A DNA stretch of 64,000 nucleotides, from positions 2,341,501 to 2,405,500 of the forward strand of contig PQWQ01000005.1 of NCBI GenBank assembly GCA_002943765.1, written 5' to 3'. This document shows, in pieces, positions 37,901 through 50,214 of the stretch (its first letter is position 1; each line of letters starts with the position of its first letter). The position numbers were made by a program, and so were the translations under genes. This DNA comes from Psoroptes ovis. Lineage: Eukaryota; Arthropoda; Arachnida; Sarcoptiformes; Psoroptidae. Below the pieces are notes generated by a model. It had not been told where the DNA came from. It was given only the letters and a program-made list of their open reading frames with translations, and did not search any database.

Positions 37901-38508
37901 CTTATTCTTCACTTTCATCATGCTGTTCATCACTTAAAAATGATTACTTGGTCCATAAAATTCAAACGTACTTGATGACTGTACATACATGTATGTCATG
38001 GGTGCCATCACACTCAGGCATCAAAAATAATGAATTGGCTGATCATTATGCAAAAGAATCAACCTCAGTCGCGGAGGTCTCATATGACAATTGTTCGCTA
38101 TCATTGGCTAGGTCTGTCTTGAGTAACATTGCGTATTTTGAATGGGATAGCGAATGGAGATTGTCTGCTGTTGGTTCTACCACCAGGCAATTCTTTCCAT
38201 CCGTCTATGACCGTTTGAATAGCAACCTTGCGCCTTGCCATGTTCTCACTCAATTTTTGAGTGGGCATGGCAGGTTCAAGGGTTACTTGAGCAGATTTGC
38301 CCTTGGTGATGCGAGGTGTTTCTGTGGACATCCATGGCAAGATGGTATTCATCTTGTTATGGATTGTCCACGATTCATCAAAGAAAGAAACTCGTTGGAG
38401 ACAACAATACAACGACATTTGTCAACAAGTGTCGTTGAGGTTGTCTCCAACGATTTCTCTTTGCAATTGCTTACGGGACTTCTGCGGCTGATATATAGAA
38501 ATTTGTAA
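34966..38508 (+). pseudogene. LINE ORF2, endonuclease-reverse transcriptase-RNase H, one nonsense codon
   Basis: About 1180 codons from ATG 34966. Endonuclease (EEP) domain with QQN, IQEPN, SGDFNAHH and ASDHR motifs (codons 1-230), reverse transcriptase (KIIPKSSSVNNYKNYRPIS, GCPQGGKSSPLLW, AFADDFILY; about 490-760), RNase H (IYTDGSK, AELFAIWKALEW, TDSYSS, WVPSHSGIKNNELAD; about 905-1040) and a C-terminal CFCGHPWQDGIHLVMDC zinc-finger-like motif. A TGA at 35491-35493 interrupts the endonuclease between IIMND and APTF; the frame is otherwise continuous on both sides, so a single point change is the simplest explanation. Upstream, a TTG codon precedes the ATG in frame but the ATG at 34966 is the credible start. 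Confidence 0.92.
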
Positions 38509-38527
38509 AAAAAAAAAAAATTAAACA

Positions 38528-38550
38528 CCTTTATACCGAAGGAATAAAGG
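38528..38550 (+). other. LINE 3' UTR stem-loop
   Basis: CCTTTAT (38528) and ATAAAGG (38544) form a 7-bp stem around ACCGAAGGA, 20 nt after the ORF2 stop and just before the A-rich tail. 3' stem-loops are recognised by the reverse transcriptase in some LINE lineages; here that is inference. Confidence 0.5.
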
Positions 38551-38599
38551 TTTAAGAAAGTGTCAATTAAAAAAAAAAAAAAAAAAAAAAAAATTATCC

Positions 38600-38666
38600 A
38601 TAATTGTTTTAATTGAATAAAATTTGCTAATTAAAAGTTTTTGAAATTATAATTATCATTAAATAT
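38600..38666 (+). repeat. Continuation of relic A after the LINE
   Basis: 67 bp matching 40104-40170 exactly in register, i.e. the right-hand half of the LINE target. Confirms that the LINE is inserted in relic A. Confidence 0.9.
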
Positions 38667-38921
38667 GTCATATATAAAACCATAATATCGATGTGTTCGA
38701 CTGCTGAGGAATTTGGACTAACAACATTTCATCAAAAGTAAAATGTTTATAAATCATAGATTCCGACAAAAGGTTTGTTTAGATAAAAATAAAAATGAAA
38801 AACCTTCCAAATATGGTTATCGGCTCATTATATCACAAATCATTGATCATTTAAAATATAAAACCGATAAACCATTAAACAAAACCAAATTATTAAACAA
38901 TATGAAATCATAAACATCCCG
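38667..38921. other. Non-coding spacer between relics A and B
   Basis: Unique AT-rich sequence. No gene or repeat seen. Confidence 0.6.
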
Positions 38922-39137
38922 TGTTGGAATCATTAAAATTAACAATTTGTTGTTAATCACAAGCGTCCTCGGTGATCTGAACATAATTGATCAAAGATTA
39001 TAAAAAGGGACTGATCGATTTGATCAGGATATAATATTAGTCACATCAACCACAATAACACATCTATGAAACACAAATTTTATATTGTGAAAAATTAAAA
39101 AAAAAATGAAACAAAATATTTTTTGAAATATTCAACA
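38922..39137 (+). repeat. Putative 5' LTR of relic element B
   Basis: 216 bp with TGTTGG...TTCAACA ends, a promoter-like TTATAAAAAGGG at about 39000, and AGCCAGCAAGATT immediately after. No second LTR is visible downstream, so the element is truncated or rearranged at its 3' end. Confidence 0.6.
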
Positions 39138-39234
39138 AGCCAGCAAGATTATCTTACTAAGTCTCCAACCATTGAAAATTTTCGTTTGTGAAAAAAAAAA
39201 TCAATCAATTAATTATCCACCTAGAAAACAAAAT

Positions 39235-40062
39235 ATGAGCAAGCTCGACACACTCAACGCAAAACTTAAAGAGCTTGAGCAAGCCAGACCATCGCTACGA
39301 AAAGCTATCACCGATCTACACAACTATGCCGTCGAAAAAAAAAGGTGATATCGACACCTTAATTTCAAGAAAACAAAAATTGGACTCCAAAATTGATATG
39401 TACGATAAGGCCTATAATGGATCCCTAAAATACGCCAAAGACAATGAATTGACCATGTATGATTACCAGTTTGCCCTAATGAACGATGAATAAATTGCCG
39501 AAATTGAAAATACGATTGCACTAGTTCGAGAAAAAATGAAAACAATGAGTTAAGATGATGTTCTATCGGGAGATACCAAACCAGCAGAAGCGACAACAAA
39601 GCCGATTGAAAAGTCAACCACATCTGTCTGTAATCCAACAATGAGCAATGAATTGATAATAAGACAGATCGAACAAGTCAAACCCTTCTCCGGTAAATTT
39701 CTTGAATTCAGGAAATTTTTTGAAAGTCTTGCATCAATGTTAGACATTTGTACGATTCCACCACAACGAAAAATCGCAATCATAAAAGAAAAATTGGATG
39801 AACGAAGTAATAAAGCTATTAACATCTTTTGTGACGAATCAGATTATGAAACAGTCAAACAAATACTTCGAAAAAAACTCAATTTCAAGCAAGCAAAATC
39901 AAGTATGAAAATGATATAATCAATAAAAATTTATTCACTCCATTTGAACGTTATGAGTCCAGTAAAAAGGAGCTCGATGTCTTATTGAAAGACATAGATC
40001 AAATCAAGTACCAATCAAATCAAATTCAGGAAAACTACAGAAAACTACATATTGAACGATGA
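39235..40062 (+). pseudogene. Relic element B: broken gag-like gene (DUF1759-like)
   Basis: Begins ATGAGCAAGCTC at 39235. Pieces in order: a helical Lys/Glu-rich N-terminus, a +1 shift at the A9 run near 39337-39345, two TAA codons (39491 and 39552) that each replace a likely CAA, then an open stretch reading VKPFSGKFLEFRKFFESL...IPPQRKIAIIKEKLDE, which resembles the DUF1759 Gag segment of BEL/Pao and related retroelements, then another shift before the coiled-coil end at 40062. No protease, reverse transcriptase or integrase follows. Clearly dead; length would be about 270 codons. The same domain plan recurs in element C. Confidence 0.75.
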
Positions 40063-40170
40063 ACTGGTGGCAATTTATAATTAATAACGAAGATAAATTA
40101 TCCATAATTGTTTTAATTGAATAAAATTTGCTAATTAAAAGTTTTTGAAATTATAATTATCATTAAATAT
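39901..40170 (+). repeat. 270-bp repeat shared by relics A and B (intact LINE target)
   Basis: Matches 33597-33799 plus 38600-38666. Contains the uninterrupted AAATTATCC at 40095-40103. Its last 8 bases overlap the stop codon and the two preceding codons of the minus-strand receptor gene ending at 40163. Confidence 0.92.
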
Positions 40171-42604
40171 TCCATTTATTTATACATTCAATTATGAATA
40201 CAATACATGATAATAATAATCCAATTGACCATGAATAAAATAATGCTTCCATATCTTTTAAATAAAGTGAATCAATTGTTTCACTTGTCTTAAAAAATAA
40301 TTTTCGATGTATGAGTTTTTTATAAAATCTTCTCATATGTTTAATTGATTGTAAATACGAATCGATATTGGCTGGTTGTACACTATCATAAATATTGTAA
40401 AGACATTTGACAACTAAACCATTTTCGTGTAAATTAATTATGCTGGATAATTAGAGTAAAAAAAAAGTAAAAAATTAGAAATTTTATAATTAATAATCAA
40501 ATTAATTATACTTAACAAATGATTCATCGGTTTCAATAATGGTGAATGTTTTTGTAATGCAAATGTTTTCAAATCACTGCCTAATGAATCGGAACCGATC
40601 CAATTCGGTTCGGTTGAATATGCTTTTTGTAAAAATAATAAATTATATTTATAACCAATGAATATGAATTGTTTTTTCTCAGATTTTATCATGTCGAATG
40701 CTATTCGTACATCATCAATTTCAAATGGTTTGTTACTATTCATTGTAAAAAAAAGAAATGAATGTGATTTGAATTTTTCTTGAATATTAATTATAAATAT
40801 ACTTACATCAATGCATTTTTATGTAAATGATAAAAAATATCAAAATTTCGATCCGAATATTGTATTAAATTCATTATTTTTGATGAACCTTGTACGATTA
40901 ATGTTGGTGAGTGTTCTTTTCGTTTATTTGGTGGAAATCGATCAAGATTCAAAGCTGATTTTAAATCTTTAATAGTATCAATACTTTTGTCGTAAAGATC
41001 GATATTAGAATTAATATAATATTGTGTTGAATAAAATATCGATATCGTTGTCATTGTAATCATTGTAAATATATAAATAATGCGTAATGATAATAATTCA
41101 ACATGTGTTGTTTTAATGTTCCCTGTTCGATAAAGTGAATCAATCGATCAATGATCAAGACAATAAATGTTTAATCGGAAATAAATTACCTGATTGATTT
41201 AAATAAATGGCCAACAATTTAAATGATATATTCTGTAATTTCATACGTTTATGATTTTTAAATTCATTCATAACAATTTTTACATCGATAAACCATAATA
41301 ACAAAATTGTGGTAAAAAATGATACAATCAATGCACACCATGTTGACCAATCAAATGTATATAGAAGAAGATATTTTTGTGATAATTTTTTTGGATATTT
41401 TGTTAGAAAAGTCATTTCATCAACGACAACATAATTTGTATGATCAACAACAAATGCTCGAAAATATGTTTGTGCTAGACCACAAATACCTAAATCAATT
41501 TTACCATTTTGCAATGCACCAATCAATCCTGTCCATGTATGATTTTTTAATGCACCAAAATTCCGTCCAAAATCAATATATTCATAATTGAAATTCAGCT
41601 TCTCTGCCAACACCTGAAACAATTGAATATCGATTGAATTTTTTTCATTCATTTTAATGATTCCCGAATCTTTGGATTTTATACTACAATATGGTTCAAA
41701 CTAAACAAGGTACATTATAAAATTAATGAATTGATCATTACAATTAATTAATAGTGCTGATGATTACCTGATTGATGCCAACTTTGATCAGTGTTTGATT
41801 GAGATTACATTGTTTATATGAAACCTTCAAAGATTTAAATTCTTTCAAAGTTTTCGGCTCGAAAATTCCATTGAATATTTGACAACCATTTATGATTGGT
41901 CGTATATGTACAACTATTTGTTTATGATTTTTGGCATTATTTTCCAACAAATGACCATTCGATATGAATATTGAACGTAATTTATTATTGTATAAATGAA
42001 AATTTTCTTTCAACCATACGATTGATTTCAGTAGAAAATTATCTGGTAATAAAATAATCAATGGATAACATATAATACAATCAACATTGATTGCTTGTAA
42101 TGTATTGAAAAATTCATGATAATCAGCTTGATTTGACAGGTAAAAATTGTTAAAATTGATTAGCACCAAATAATATTTGAAATTATTTCTATTCAAAGTT
42201 ATTTGATGCTCATGATCAATATTCAACAATAATCGATTTAATTTTTGTTTATTTAAATTCAAATACAGACGATATTGTAAATGGCAGTTGATTTCATTTA
42301 AATAATTGAATATTTGAAAATTTTCATCATCATTATTATTATTTAGTTCAATTGATATATTATCAAATAATTGAAAACTTTCCAACAAAATCAGGCGAAT
42401 ATTATTGGTTTGAACTGAATGGCAAATATCGTGAAGATATTCGACAAATGTTTCATTTCCAATGAATGGATTAATATTTGGGAAATCATTAAAATTATAT
42501 AAACAATGCAAAAAATGTATTGAATCAAATGATAATATTAAAAATGATGCGAATGATAATTTGATTGAAATATTTAAAAATGTCATTTTGTCACTTGTAT
42601 TCAT
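40163..42604 (-). CDS. Ionotropic-receptor-like (divergent iGluR) gene 2
   Basis: Predicted ligand-gated channel subunit of the chemosensory IR branch. Five exons by hand: 42604-41768, 41700-41190, 41122-40807, 40735-40517, 40442-40163; 2163 nt, 720 residues, all GT-AG, phases 0/1/2/2. Signal-like hydrophobic segment at about 9-27, an unconserved extracellular N-terminal region, ligand-binding S1 (TGLIGALQNGKIDLGICGL...YFRAFVVDHTNYV, about 335-370; an Arg sits where iGluR S1 Arg is expected), TM1 (WCALIVSFFTTILLLWFI, about 400-418), pore loop around AIYLNQSG, TM2 (LRIIYIFTMITMTTISIF), S2, and TM3 near the C-terminus (WSIGLLLSCIVFIIECI). Tandem with gene 1, 168 bp away, same strand; intron phases at NQ|G and before TM3 are shared, supporting duplication. 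Specific subfamily not determined. Confidence 0.88.
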
Positions 42605-42772
42605 TATTTCTGGTATAAAGTTTCAATTTTTTTTACAAATTTGTACCAAATAATTGAACCAAAAAATTATTGATTTATATTTTCATTGATATTTGATTCC
42701 CTCTAAAAATACTAATGCCATGGTAATGATGATTATTATTTCAAATGATCAATCATTCTTAATGAATTTAAA

Positions 42773-45058
42773 TTAATTCCTTAATTTATAATTAATGAAA
42801 ATAATTTCAATTAGAAATATTATAAATGATAATGTAATTCCTAATAACCAAATAAAACAAATTGAATACAAATCATCAATATTAATATTTTTAATTTGAC
42901 TATATTTTATCGTTAATCTTTGTGCTAGATATTGATTTTTTTCGATTCATAATATTTATTGAAATTTCGATATTTTGCCTCACGCAGTACATGACTTGTC
43001 CAATATTCTATCATTCCATTGTATTTAAGACGTTTGATCCTGGATGAGTAAATTGGAAAAATTTTGAAAAAAAGAACAAATGACCATGATGATACTGGAT
43101 TGAATGGAAAATATGATTTTTACTCTGAATTATTCAACTTACAAGTCATTAAATGGCAAATAATATGGTGATGAATGTTTTGAAAAACAAATACCAATAT
43201 AATTATTAATAAAATTATCAATCCCAATCAGCATTGATTTTTTTGCATAATTTTTCAATAAATAATTCATAGTAGTCACTGATTCTAGTAATATATAATT
43301 ATCATTTAATTCTAATTTATCGAAACCTTCGTGTAATGTCAACACATGTTCATCATGATTTTTAAATAAATTATCTTCAATTATTTCATAAATTGTATTT
43401 TTCAATTCAAATTCAAACACTATTGATGTGCTTTTCGTTATTAATCGACGATTTTTATCATATTTTAATGCATTTATCAGATCATTGATTGTTAACAATG
43501 GATTTTCATATTGTTTACTGGATAAATATTGATAAAATTCAACCGAATAGTGGATGTATAATAACATTGATGTAATTATCCATGATATGAATAATAAACG
43601 TATTTTGAAAATTTTGATTCGGATTATTTTTGCATCTATTCGAAAATAAATACCGAACGGTTATTGAAATATGGAATAGACAAACACGGCAAACATATTT
43701 ACATCACCTTGATTGATTAAAATTGCAAACATTTTCATTGCAATCATTTGTAATGATAAATTTCCATTGTTTCCATCATGATGATTAATAATTGAAATAA
43801 GAATGAAAATAATTACGAATGAAATCCATATCAGCAGCCATAATGCTCGTGAAAACGTATCAAATATTAACCATTCACGTTTTTTCGGATCAGGCATTCG
43901 TGTTATGAAACCGATTCCATCAATAAAATAAAAATCACTAAATTCAACAACATTAAATCGTTCATATTGTATTGACATTGAACCCATTGCAATATCATAT
44001 GTTTCATTGATCATTGATCCAACTGAACCAGTCCATTTGAATGTACTATTATCAATGAAAATTTTTTCGCCCCATTTTTGTTCACCATAAATTAATTTTG
44101 TTTTAAAATTAAATTTATATTCAAATGTTTGCAATAAATATTTTTCAATTGATGTTAATAATATGATTTCTTCAACATTATCATTATTTTTTACATGTAA
44201 TAACCGACTAAATGGTGCATTTTCATTGATTATTATCGACAATATTGTTTGATTCATATTACAATTTAATGGTGATTGTTTTAATCGTCGAAAATCGGCG
44301 GGAATTTTTGGCCAAAATATTCCTTGAAATTTACGACAACCATCAATAGTTGGATTCAAGTGTAATACATTTGGATAATCAATTTTTCCATTTGATAATT
44401 GAATCGATATTTCAATCGAATCGATTGGAATTTGTTGTTGATCACCAATGGCTACGAAACGAAATCTTCGATCAAATTTTTCCAAATTTTCCAATAAAAA
44501 ATTATTTAAAAAATTAATTCGAAATTTAAATAACAATATTATCGGTACACAATGAACACAATTTAAATATAAATGATTTTGTATTTTTTGTAAATATTTA
44601 AACAAATGAATTCGTTGGTCATTGTAATCATTAAGTTCATTATTTGTTGTTGTTGTTGATGATGAAGGTGATGATAAAAATAATAAATCAATTATTATCT
44701 GTACATTACGATATAAGTATTTATGATTATTCAATAATTGATTTTCAACATTTTGAATATCGATTGTGTTGTTTTCATTGATTTTAACGTTGAAATGATC
44801 AACTTTACAATTGATATTTTGAAAAAATTTGAACAAATCATCATCATCATCATCATCATCATCGAAATTGACAACAATAATGAAGAATTTTTCCGATTCT
44901 AAATGTTTACAAAATTCATACAAATATGACCAAATATTGATATCACCAACAAAACGATTATAATTGATCGAAGTAGTAACTGATTCAATCATTTTCAATG
45001 TAATTATTATCATAATTAGAATTAGGAATATTACAATCAATCGATTAATGATGAGCAT
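42773..45058 (-). CDS. Ionotropic-receptor-like gene 1, one-base break in last exon
   Basis: Exons 45058-43708, 43635-43143 and 43039-42773. Signal segment MLIINRLIVIFLILIMIII, N-terminal region with an Asp run, S1 (KWTGSVGSMINETYDIAMG...YERFNVVEFSDFYF), TM1 (LWLLIWISFVIIFILIS), pore loop ending INQ|G, TM2 (RLLFISWIITSMLLYIHY), S2, and a last TM (YSICFIWLLGITLSFIIFLIEII). In exon 3 the frame hits TAG at 42925-42927, while the conserved TM segment is read in a frame reached only if the A7 run (T run 42936-42942) had one more A; the coding total then becomes a multiple of three (703 residues). Either a recent pseudogene, an allele, or a homopolymer sequencing error. Same membrane plan as gene 2 and shared intron positions. 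Confidence 0.82.
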
Positions 45059-48000
45059 CGTTCAATGGCCGAATAATGAGATGATTGATAAATTTTTTAA
45101 TTTTATAATTAAACAAGCAAATCATAGATGAATTCATTGAATAATTGTACTCATAATAATCAAAATGAGCAAAACAATGTTTGAGTTGATTAGTTGATAT
45201 TCTCGTAATGGATTCTTACACTTGTTCTTGGAAATTATTCGGCGAAAAAATTTGCATACGCTAAACATTTACATGTTATAAATATTGGTGTATGTTCTTT
45301 TTTTTGCTCAGAATTTAACTTACAAATCATCTGATCATTTTTTATTTTAATTATTATTGGAATAATTTGTAATTCAAATTTCTATTAATTTGAATTAGAG
45401 TTCCTAAGAAATATGGCAGTTGTTGGATCGAATATTTGTCCATTATTATCGATTTGAATTGTTTCACTCCGTACCTGGCAGACAGATGCCGCTTAATTTA
45501 GCAATTTTTTCCCGTTTAAATTTTGAATTTTTTACTAAATGCACCATAAAAATATATCAATGAGTGGAGAAATGTTTCTTATATTTCGTGGCCGAAAATT
45601 GAATCGTTTTAAAGAAAAGATTTCAAATCCAATCCCTTTGTTTTAAATCAAAGAATTCGATCAATCCTCACATTTCGATCAATCAAACAAGTGAAAATGA
45701 TCTGAATTCAAATGATCGATTGTGCGATTTTTCTTTACATTTTTTTTTTTTTGCTTGTCATATTCTTGTAAATCCTTTATCGTGTTTTGAAAAAAAAGTA
45801 TTTTTTCTGTAAAATTCATACAAAACACTGATTCAATGAATCAATCATCGAAACTTGCCAATCAATCAATCAATCATTAGATGAATTAAGAATGGAGAAA
45901 ATTGAATGAAATTGTATAGAATTATTTGAAACAGAAATTTGCACCGAAAATAAAATGCCTTCCAATTATGATTGAATCATCTGTCATTTGAACACATTTG
46001 ATTTTGAATAATGTTCATTTTAAACAATTTGATCTGTAATGTGTTTTTTTTTTGTTTTGTTTTGTTTTTGTTTGTAGAATTCTGTTGATTTACATCCATG
46101 CAATTTTGTTTTTTATTCCTCTTTAAACCTAATTTGTGAGCATATTTTTCACACATAAAATGATACAATAATTCATACACGAGTTCAATGAATTGATGGA
46201 AATCAATTTTTGTTATTTCAATTTTCCTAAGAATCAAAAATCGAATTGAATTCTTTAATTTGATTAATACAATTGAATGGATTCAAAGAATCATTTTTTT
46301 CATTCAAGAATTGGAATTGCTTTGATTTGCATGGCTTTTGTTTGCAGTAAAAATAAAAGGAAAAGAAGCTCAAATGAAAATTGACATGAAATCCATTGTC
46401 TTTGTAGTTAATAAGAAATGTGAATTGAAAATTCTTTTACAAATTCTTGAAATTTTTGCACAAAATTTCCAATATTTTAATTAATTCATTGATTAATTTA
46501 TTAATTCATTCAATCATTTTTCAATTAGCGATTCGGCAATGTTCATTGATTGTTTCCGAAAATTCAGAAATTTAATACGATTAACAATGCTTTTAATCAA
46601 GAGAATACAAAAGTGAAATTCCTGACTTTCATTTTGACGAAAAAAAAAATTTTCACAATTTCACAAATTAATTCAAATCAATCAATCAATTGATTGATTA
46701 GTGATTAATTAATTATTTAATTTAAATAATCAATGATTGAATAATTAAATGATTAATTGATTTGAATCAATTATTTTGTTGCGTGTACACATTTAAGTGA
46801 AGAGTAAATATATTATATTTTATTGAAACGAAATCGAGCTTATATACAGAAAAATAATTAAAGAAATTTGCATGTTACTAATTACAATCATTGGTCAAAA
46901 GTTTTCAAGTCATAAAAAATCGTTATGACGAATGACTACCAACAGTCATTGGTCATACGCGACAATTTAATCATAATTTTTCAAATCAAATGAAATTGAA
47001 ATGACATTGATAATAATTGTTCAAATTTCAAAATTCAAATTTGGCCAATGTCTATTGATAAACATGTACAAAGGATCAAAGGATCATTTTGAATCAATCA
47101 ATCAATGATCAATCAATCATTGATTAATCAAATCAATCAATCAAAATGATATCAAACTTGACCAATTAATTGTCATTATCATTGATTTATTAAAGCTCAA
47201 ATCAATGTTGATATGCTTTGATGCCTTGAAATACATTTAATTTCATTTTTTTTTTCTTCGAATCAGAATCACTTCAAAATTGGAGAAAATAATAATCAAT
47301 CAATTACTGTGAAATCAATGATCTCATTAATTTCTGAATAATGTGTAACACAATACTCATTAATGGTTAGCAACAATTTTCGTATTGAATTCCACGTACA
47401 TGTTTTAAATGATTGATGGATGCTTCAATTGATGCCAACGAGGATCATTTTTGGTCCATTTTTGACACCGAAAAAACAATGATAAACTCTTTCGGTTGTC
47501 ATTTGAATATTTGAAAAATAATCTAATCCATTCTTTAAAATTAAAATTGAATGAAATTTCTTTGTTTTTCGACAAATTTTGCTTAAAAATGATTAGAAAT
47601 TGAAATTTAAATCAAAATTTTGATTGTAATCATATATACCACTGTTCTGTTCGATTGATGAAGAAATCGTAATAATGATGATAATCAGTATCATCAATCA
47701 GAGAAATGATTCATTTCAATAATTTTAAATGAGTTGCCATTGTTTTAATTTGTTGCCGATTAACAGTTTTTAAATTGAATGTAATAAATGATGTTTCATG
47801 TGTTCATTTGTTTAAAATGTACTGATTGATAATTGAATGTATTTCGATACATTTTATTTTTGTGTGGTTACAATTTATTCATTTGCTCATTTGATTTGAT
47901 TAACAATTTCTCAATGTCAAAGGTTGATGAATTTGATAAAATTATGAATAAAAATAATAAAAAAAATGATCGCATATATTTGATTGTATCAATCGATTGT

Positions 48001-49638
48001 TAATCAATTGATTTTGAATCAAAGATTTCAAATGTTGTCATGGGTTTAATAATATTGAATCAGAATAGAAAAAGAGATAAAGCGATTGTGATTGTTCAAT
48101 TTTTGCATTGGGCGAAATGGACACCTCTTTCCAACTATTTTAGAGATAAATCATTGAAATCTATCTGAAGCATCTGTACATTTAAATTTGTACATTTTCG
48201 ATTGAAATTAAATAATCGTCACATGTGAATCATTATCATTAAGACAATTATCATCGAAAATGAAAAATAAGAAGCTTAAGTCTCGATGAATAGCTCAAAT
48301 CGCATCTTGATCGCGATTCAAGTCAAATTGCGATCAAATCATTGAAAATCGATCGATTGCGTTTCGTATTGATTCAATATTATCAAATTTTCTTCAATTA
48401 TATCCATCATAATTATTGCGATCATCTTTTATCATTGTCCATATCATATAAAACATCATTATCATTGTTATTATCAGCGATTAATTTCGATTTTTTTCAA
48501 AGACATTAAAAAGGAAAACTAAAAATAAATCTGAATTTTCGAAATGTTCAAACAATATTTTTTCCGATATGTGATGGTTCGAGCATATCTATTTTTTTCT
48601 CTGATATTTTTAGGATATTTTTTATCCGATATATTCATACGATTTTACATAATTTAACTATTGTTTAATTCAATTATTCCTCAGTCATCAATGAATAAAT
48701 GTTTAAAAATAGAATTTTCAAATATGATTCCAATGAATTAAATGCAATATATTAATCATTTCATGAAAAATCAATGAAATCAAATTTAATTCAATTCAAT
48801 TCAATTTTTAGCTCTGAATTCAAATTCATTTCAATTCAGTCCAATTTTGTATTAATGTTTTTGATGCATAAATTTTTCATTTTTTTCAAAAAAATTTCTC
48901 ACGAGAAATGTGTGTGATATATGGCCTAATATACGGGCCAAATATAAGTGTTCACACTCTTACATACAATCCAATACGACCCACACCCACACCCACGCTC
49001 ATACACACATACACGCCAACCAATACAAATAGCGATCATTTATCAAAATTACGAAATTTTTAGAATTTTCAGCCAACACAAGAATTTGATTCTAAGAAAA
49101 TGATGAAAATTTGGGTCTCGAAGACGATATTTGGGTTGTTGTTTTTGCCAATGATCCGATTTTCACAGCAATTCGCAATGATTTATATTCGTTTTTCAGT
49201 GAAATTTTCGCAACAAAAATTTCGAAATTGTCTCACCCATAAACACATAATCAATCAATCGATTTTGATTGATGAATTATCAATTTGATCGGGAGGATTC
49301 AAGAGGGAATTTGTTTTGAAATATTTTTTGTGAAATATATTTTTTGAGAAATATATTTTGTTGATGAGAAATTTTCGATTAAAATTTTAATGATTATCAT
49401 TATCAACAATTTTCGACAACAATTTCAATGTTAAATTTTTGGTTTATAAACAAACATAGTTTTCTACAGTTTTCATCATCCAATCATGGCATTTTCAATA
49501 GCTTTTCATCATCCAATCAATACGTTTTCAATGCAATAAGATTTAATCGGTCAATCAAGCTTGAAAATTGAAATCAAAAGTCATATTTTCAATGATCATA
49601 AGCAAATGACACACCCACTTGTTTTTTGATTTATTTTA
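45059..49638. other. Non-coding intergenic region
   Basis: 4.6 kb upstream of receptor gene 1. Contains poly-T/poly-A runs, ATCA-type simple sequence and a CA/ACCC-rich stretch at 48975-49015, but no convincing gene. Presumably includes the receptor promoter. Confidence 0.6.
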
Positions 49639-49718
49639 TTAGGTTGCCCAGAAAGTTCTAGCCGATTTTCATGGGCAACTCTATTGATTATGCGGAATTA
49701 ACTTTTCGTACAGCCTAA
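49639..49718. mobile_element. Mariner-type MITE, 80 bp, with TA duplication
   Basis: Ends TTAGGTTGCCCAGAAAGTT and AACTTTTCGTACAGCCTAA form an imperfect 19-bp inverted repeat typical of mariner termini. TA flanks both sides (49637-49638 and 49719-49720). Only about 40 bp separate the ends, so it is a non-autonomous element. Confidence 0.85.
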
Positions 49719-50214
49719 TAATAATTCATTAATTGGAAATCTCCTTATGCTATGACTGATCTGTTTATCGGTTTGTTTGTTTTGTTTGATTGGAATTTGA
49801 TTGAACAAATCAATACGTATCATTTGTATCGATTTGTATTTTAATAATTTAAATTTTGATAATTTTATATTTTTAGTAATAGTTTCAATAATTCATTATT
49901 TGAATCAATATATCAATTAATTGCGAATCTTCATTTGTTTATTCAATCAATCGTTCAAAGCAGAAAATATTGAAGAAATCAATTCATATGATAATATTCA
50001 ATTAACGATTGCAATCGGCTCAAAGTTTATTTGTTTATTGATTGGAAAAACAAATTATTTACATTTTAATTATTTATATTGATTCATTGAATTTTTCATT
50101 TAAATCTCAATGAAAACACACACCCTTCCTCAATTGCGATTGATGGAATGTTAATTGATCAATTTAATAATATTGCCAATATTCAGTTCAATTCAATTTG
50201 ATTTGATTTTCGAT
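49719..50214. other. Non-coding spacer
   Basis: AT-rich; no gene seen. Confidence 0.6.

Larger units (their letters stand above)
33800..38590 (+). mobile_element. Full-length LINE retrotransposon (I/LOA-like group with RNase H)
   Basis: 4791 bp including 3' poly(A). Flanked by AAATTATCC at 33791-33799 and 38591-38599, a target duplication verified by the uninterrupted copy of the same site at 40095-40103 in relic B. Layout: 136-bp 5' UTR, ORF1 with CCHC knuckles, ORF2 (endonuclease, reverse transcriptase, RNase H, C-terminal Cys/His motif) overlapping ORF1 by 11 nt, short 3' UTR with a stem-loop, A-rich tail. Presence of RNase H together with a CCHC Gag argues for the I/LOA/R1 side of the LINE tree rather than Jockey or RTE. 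Only one internal stop interrupts ORF2. Confidence 0.93.
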
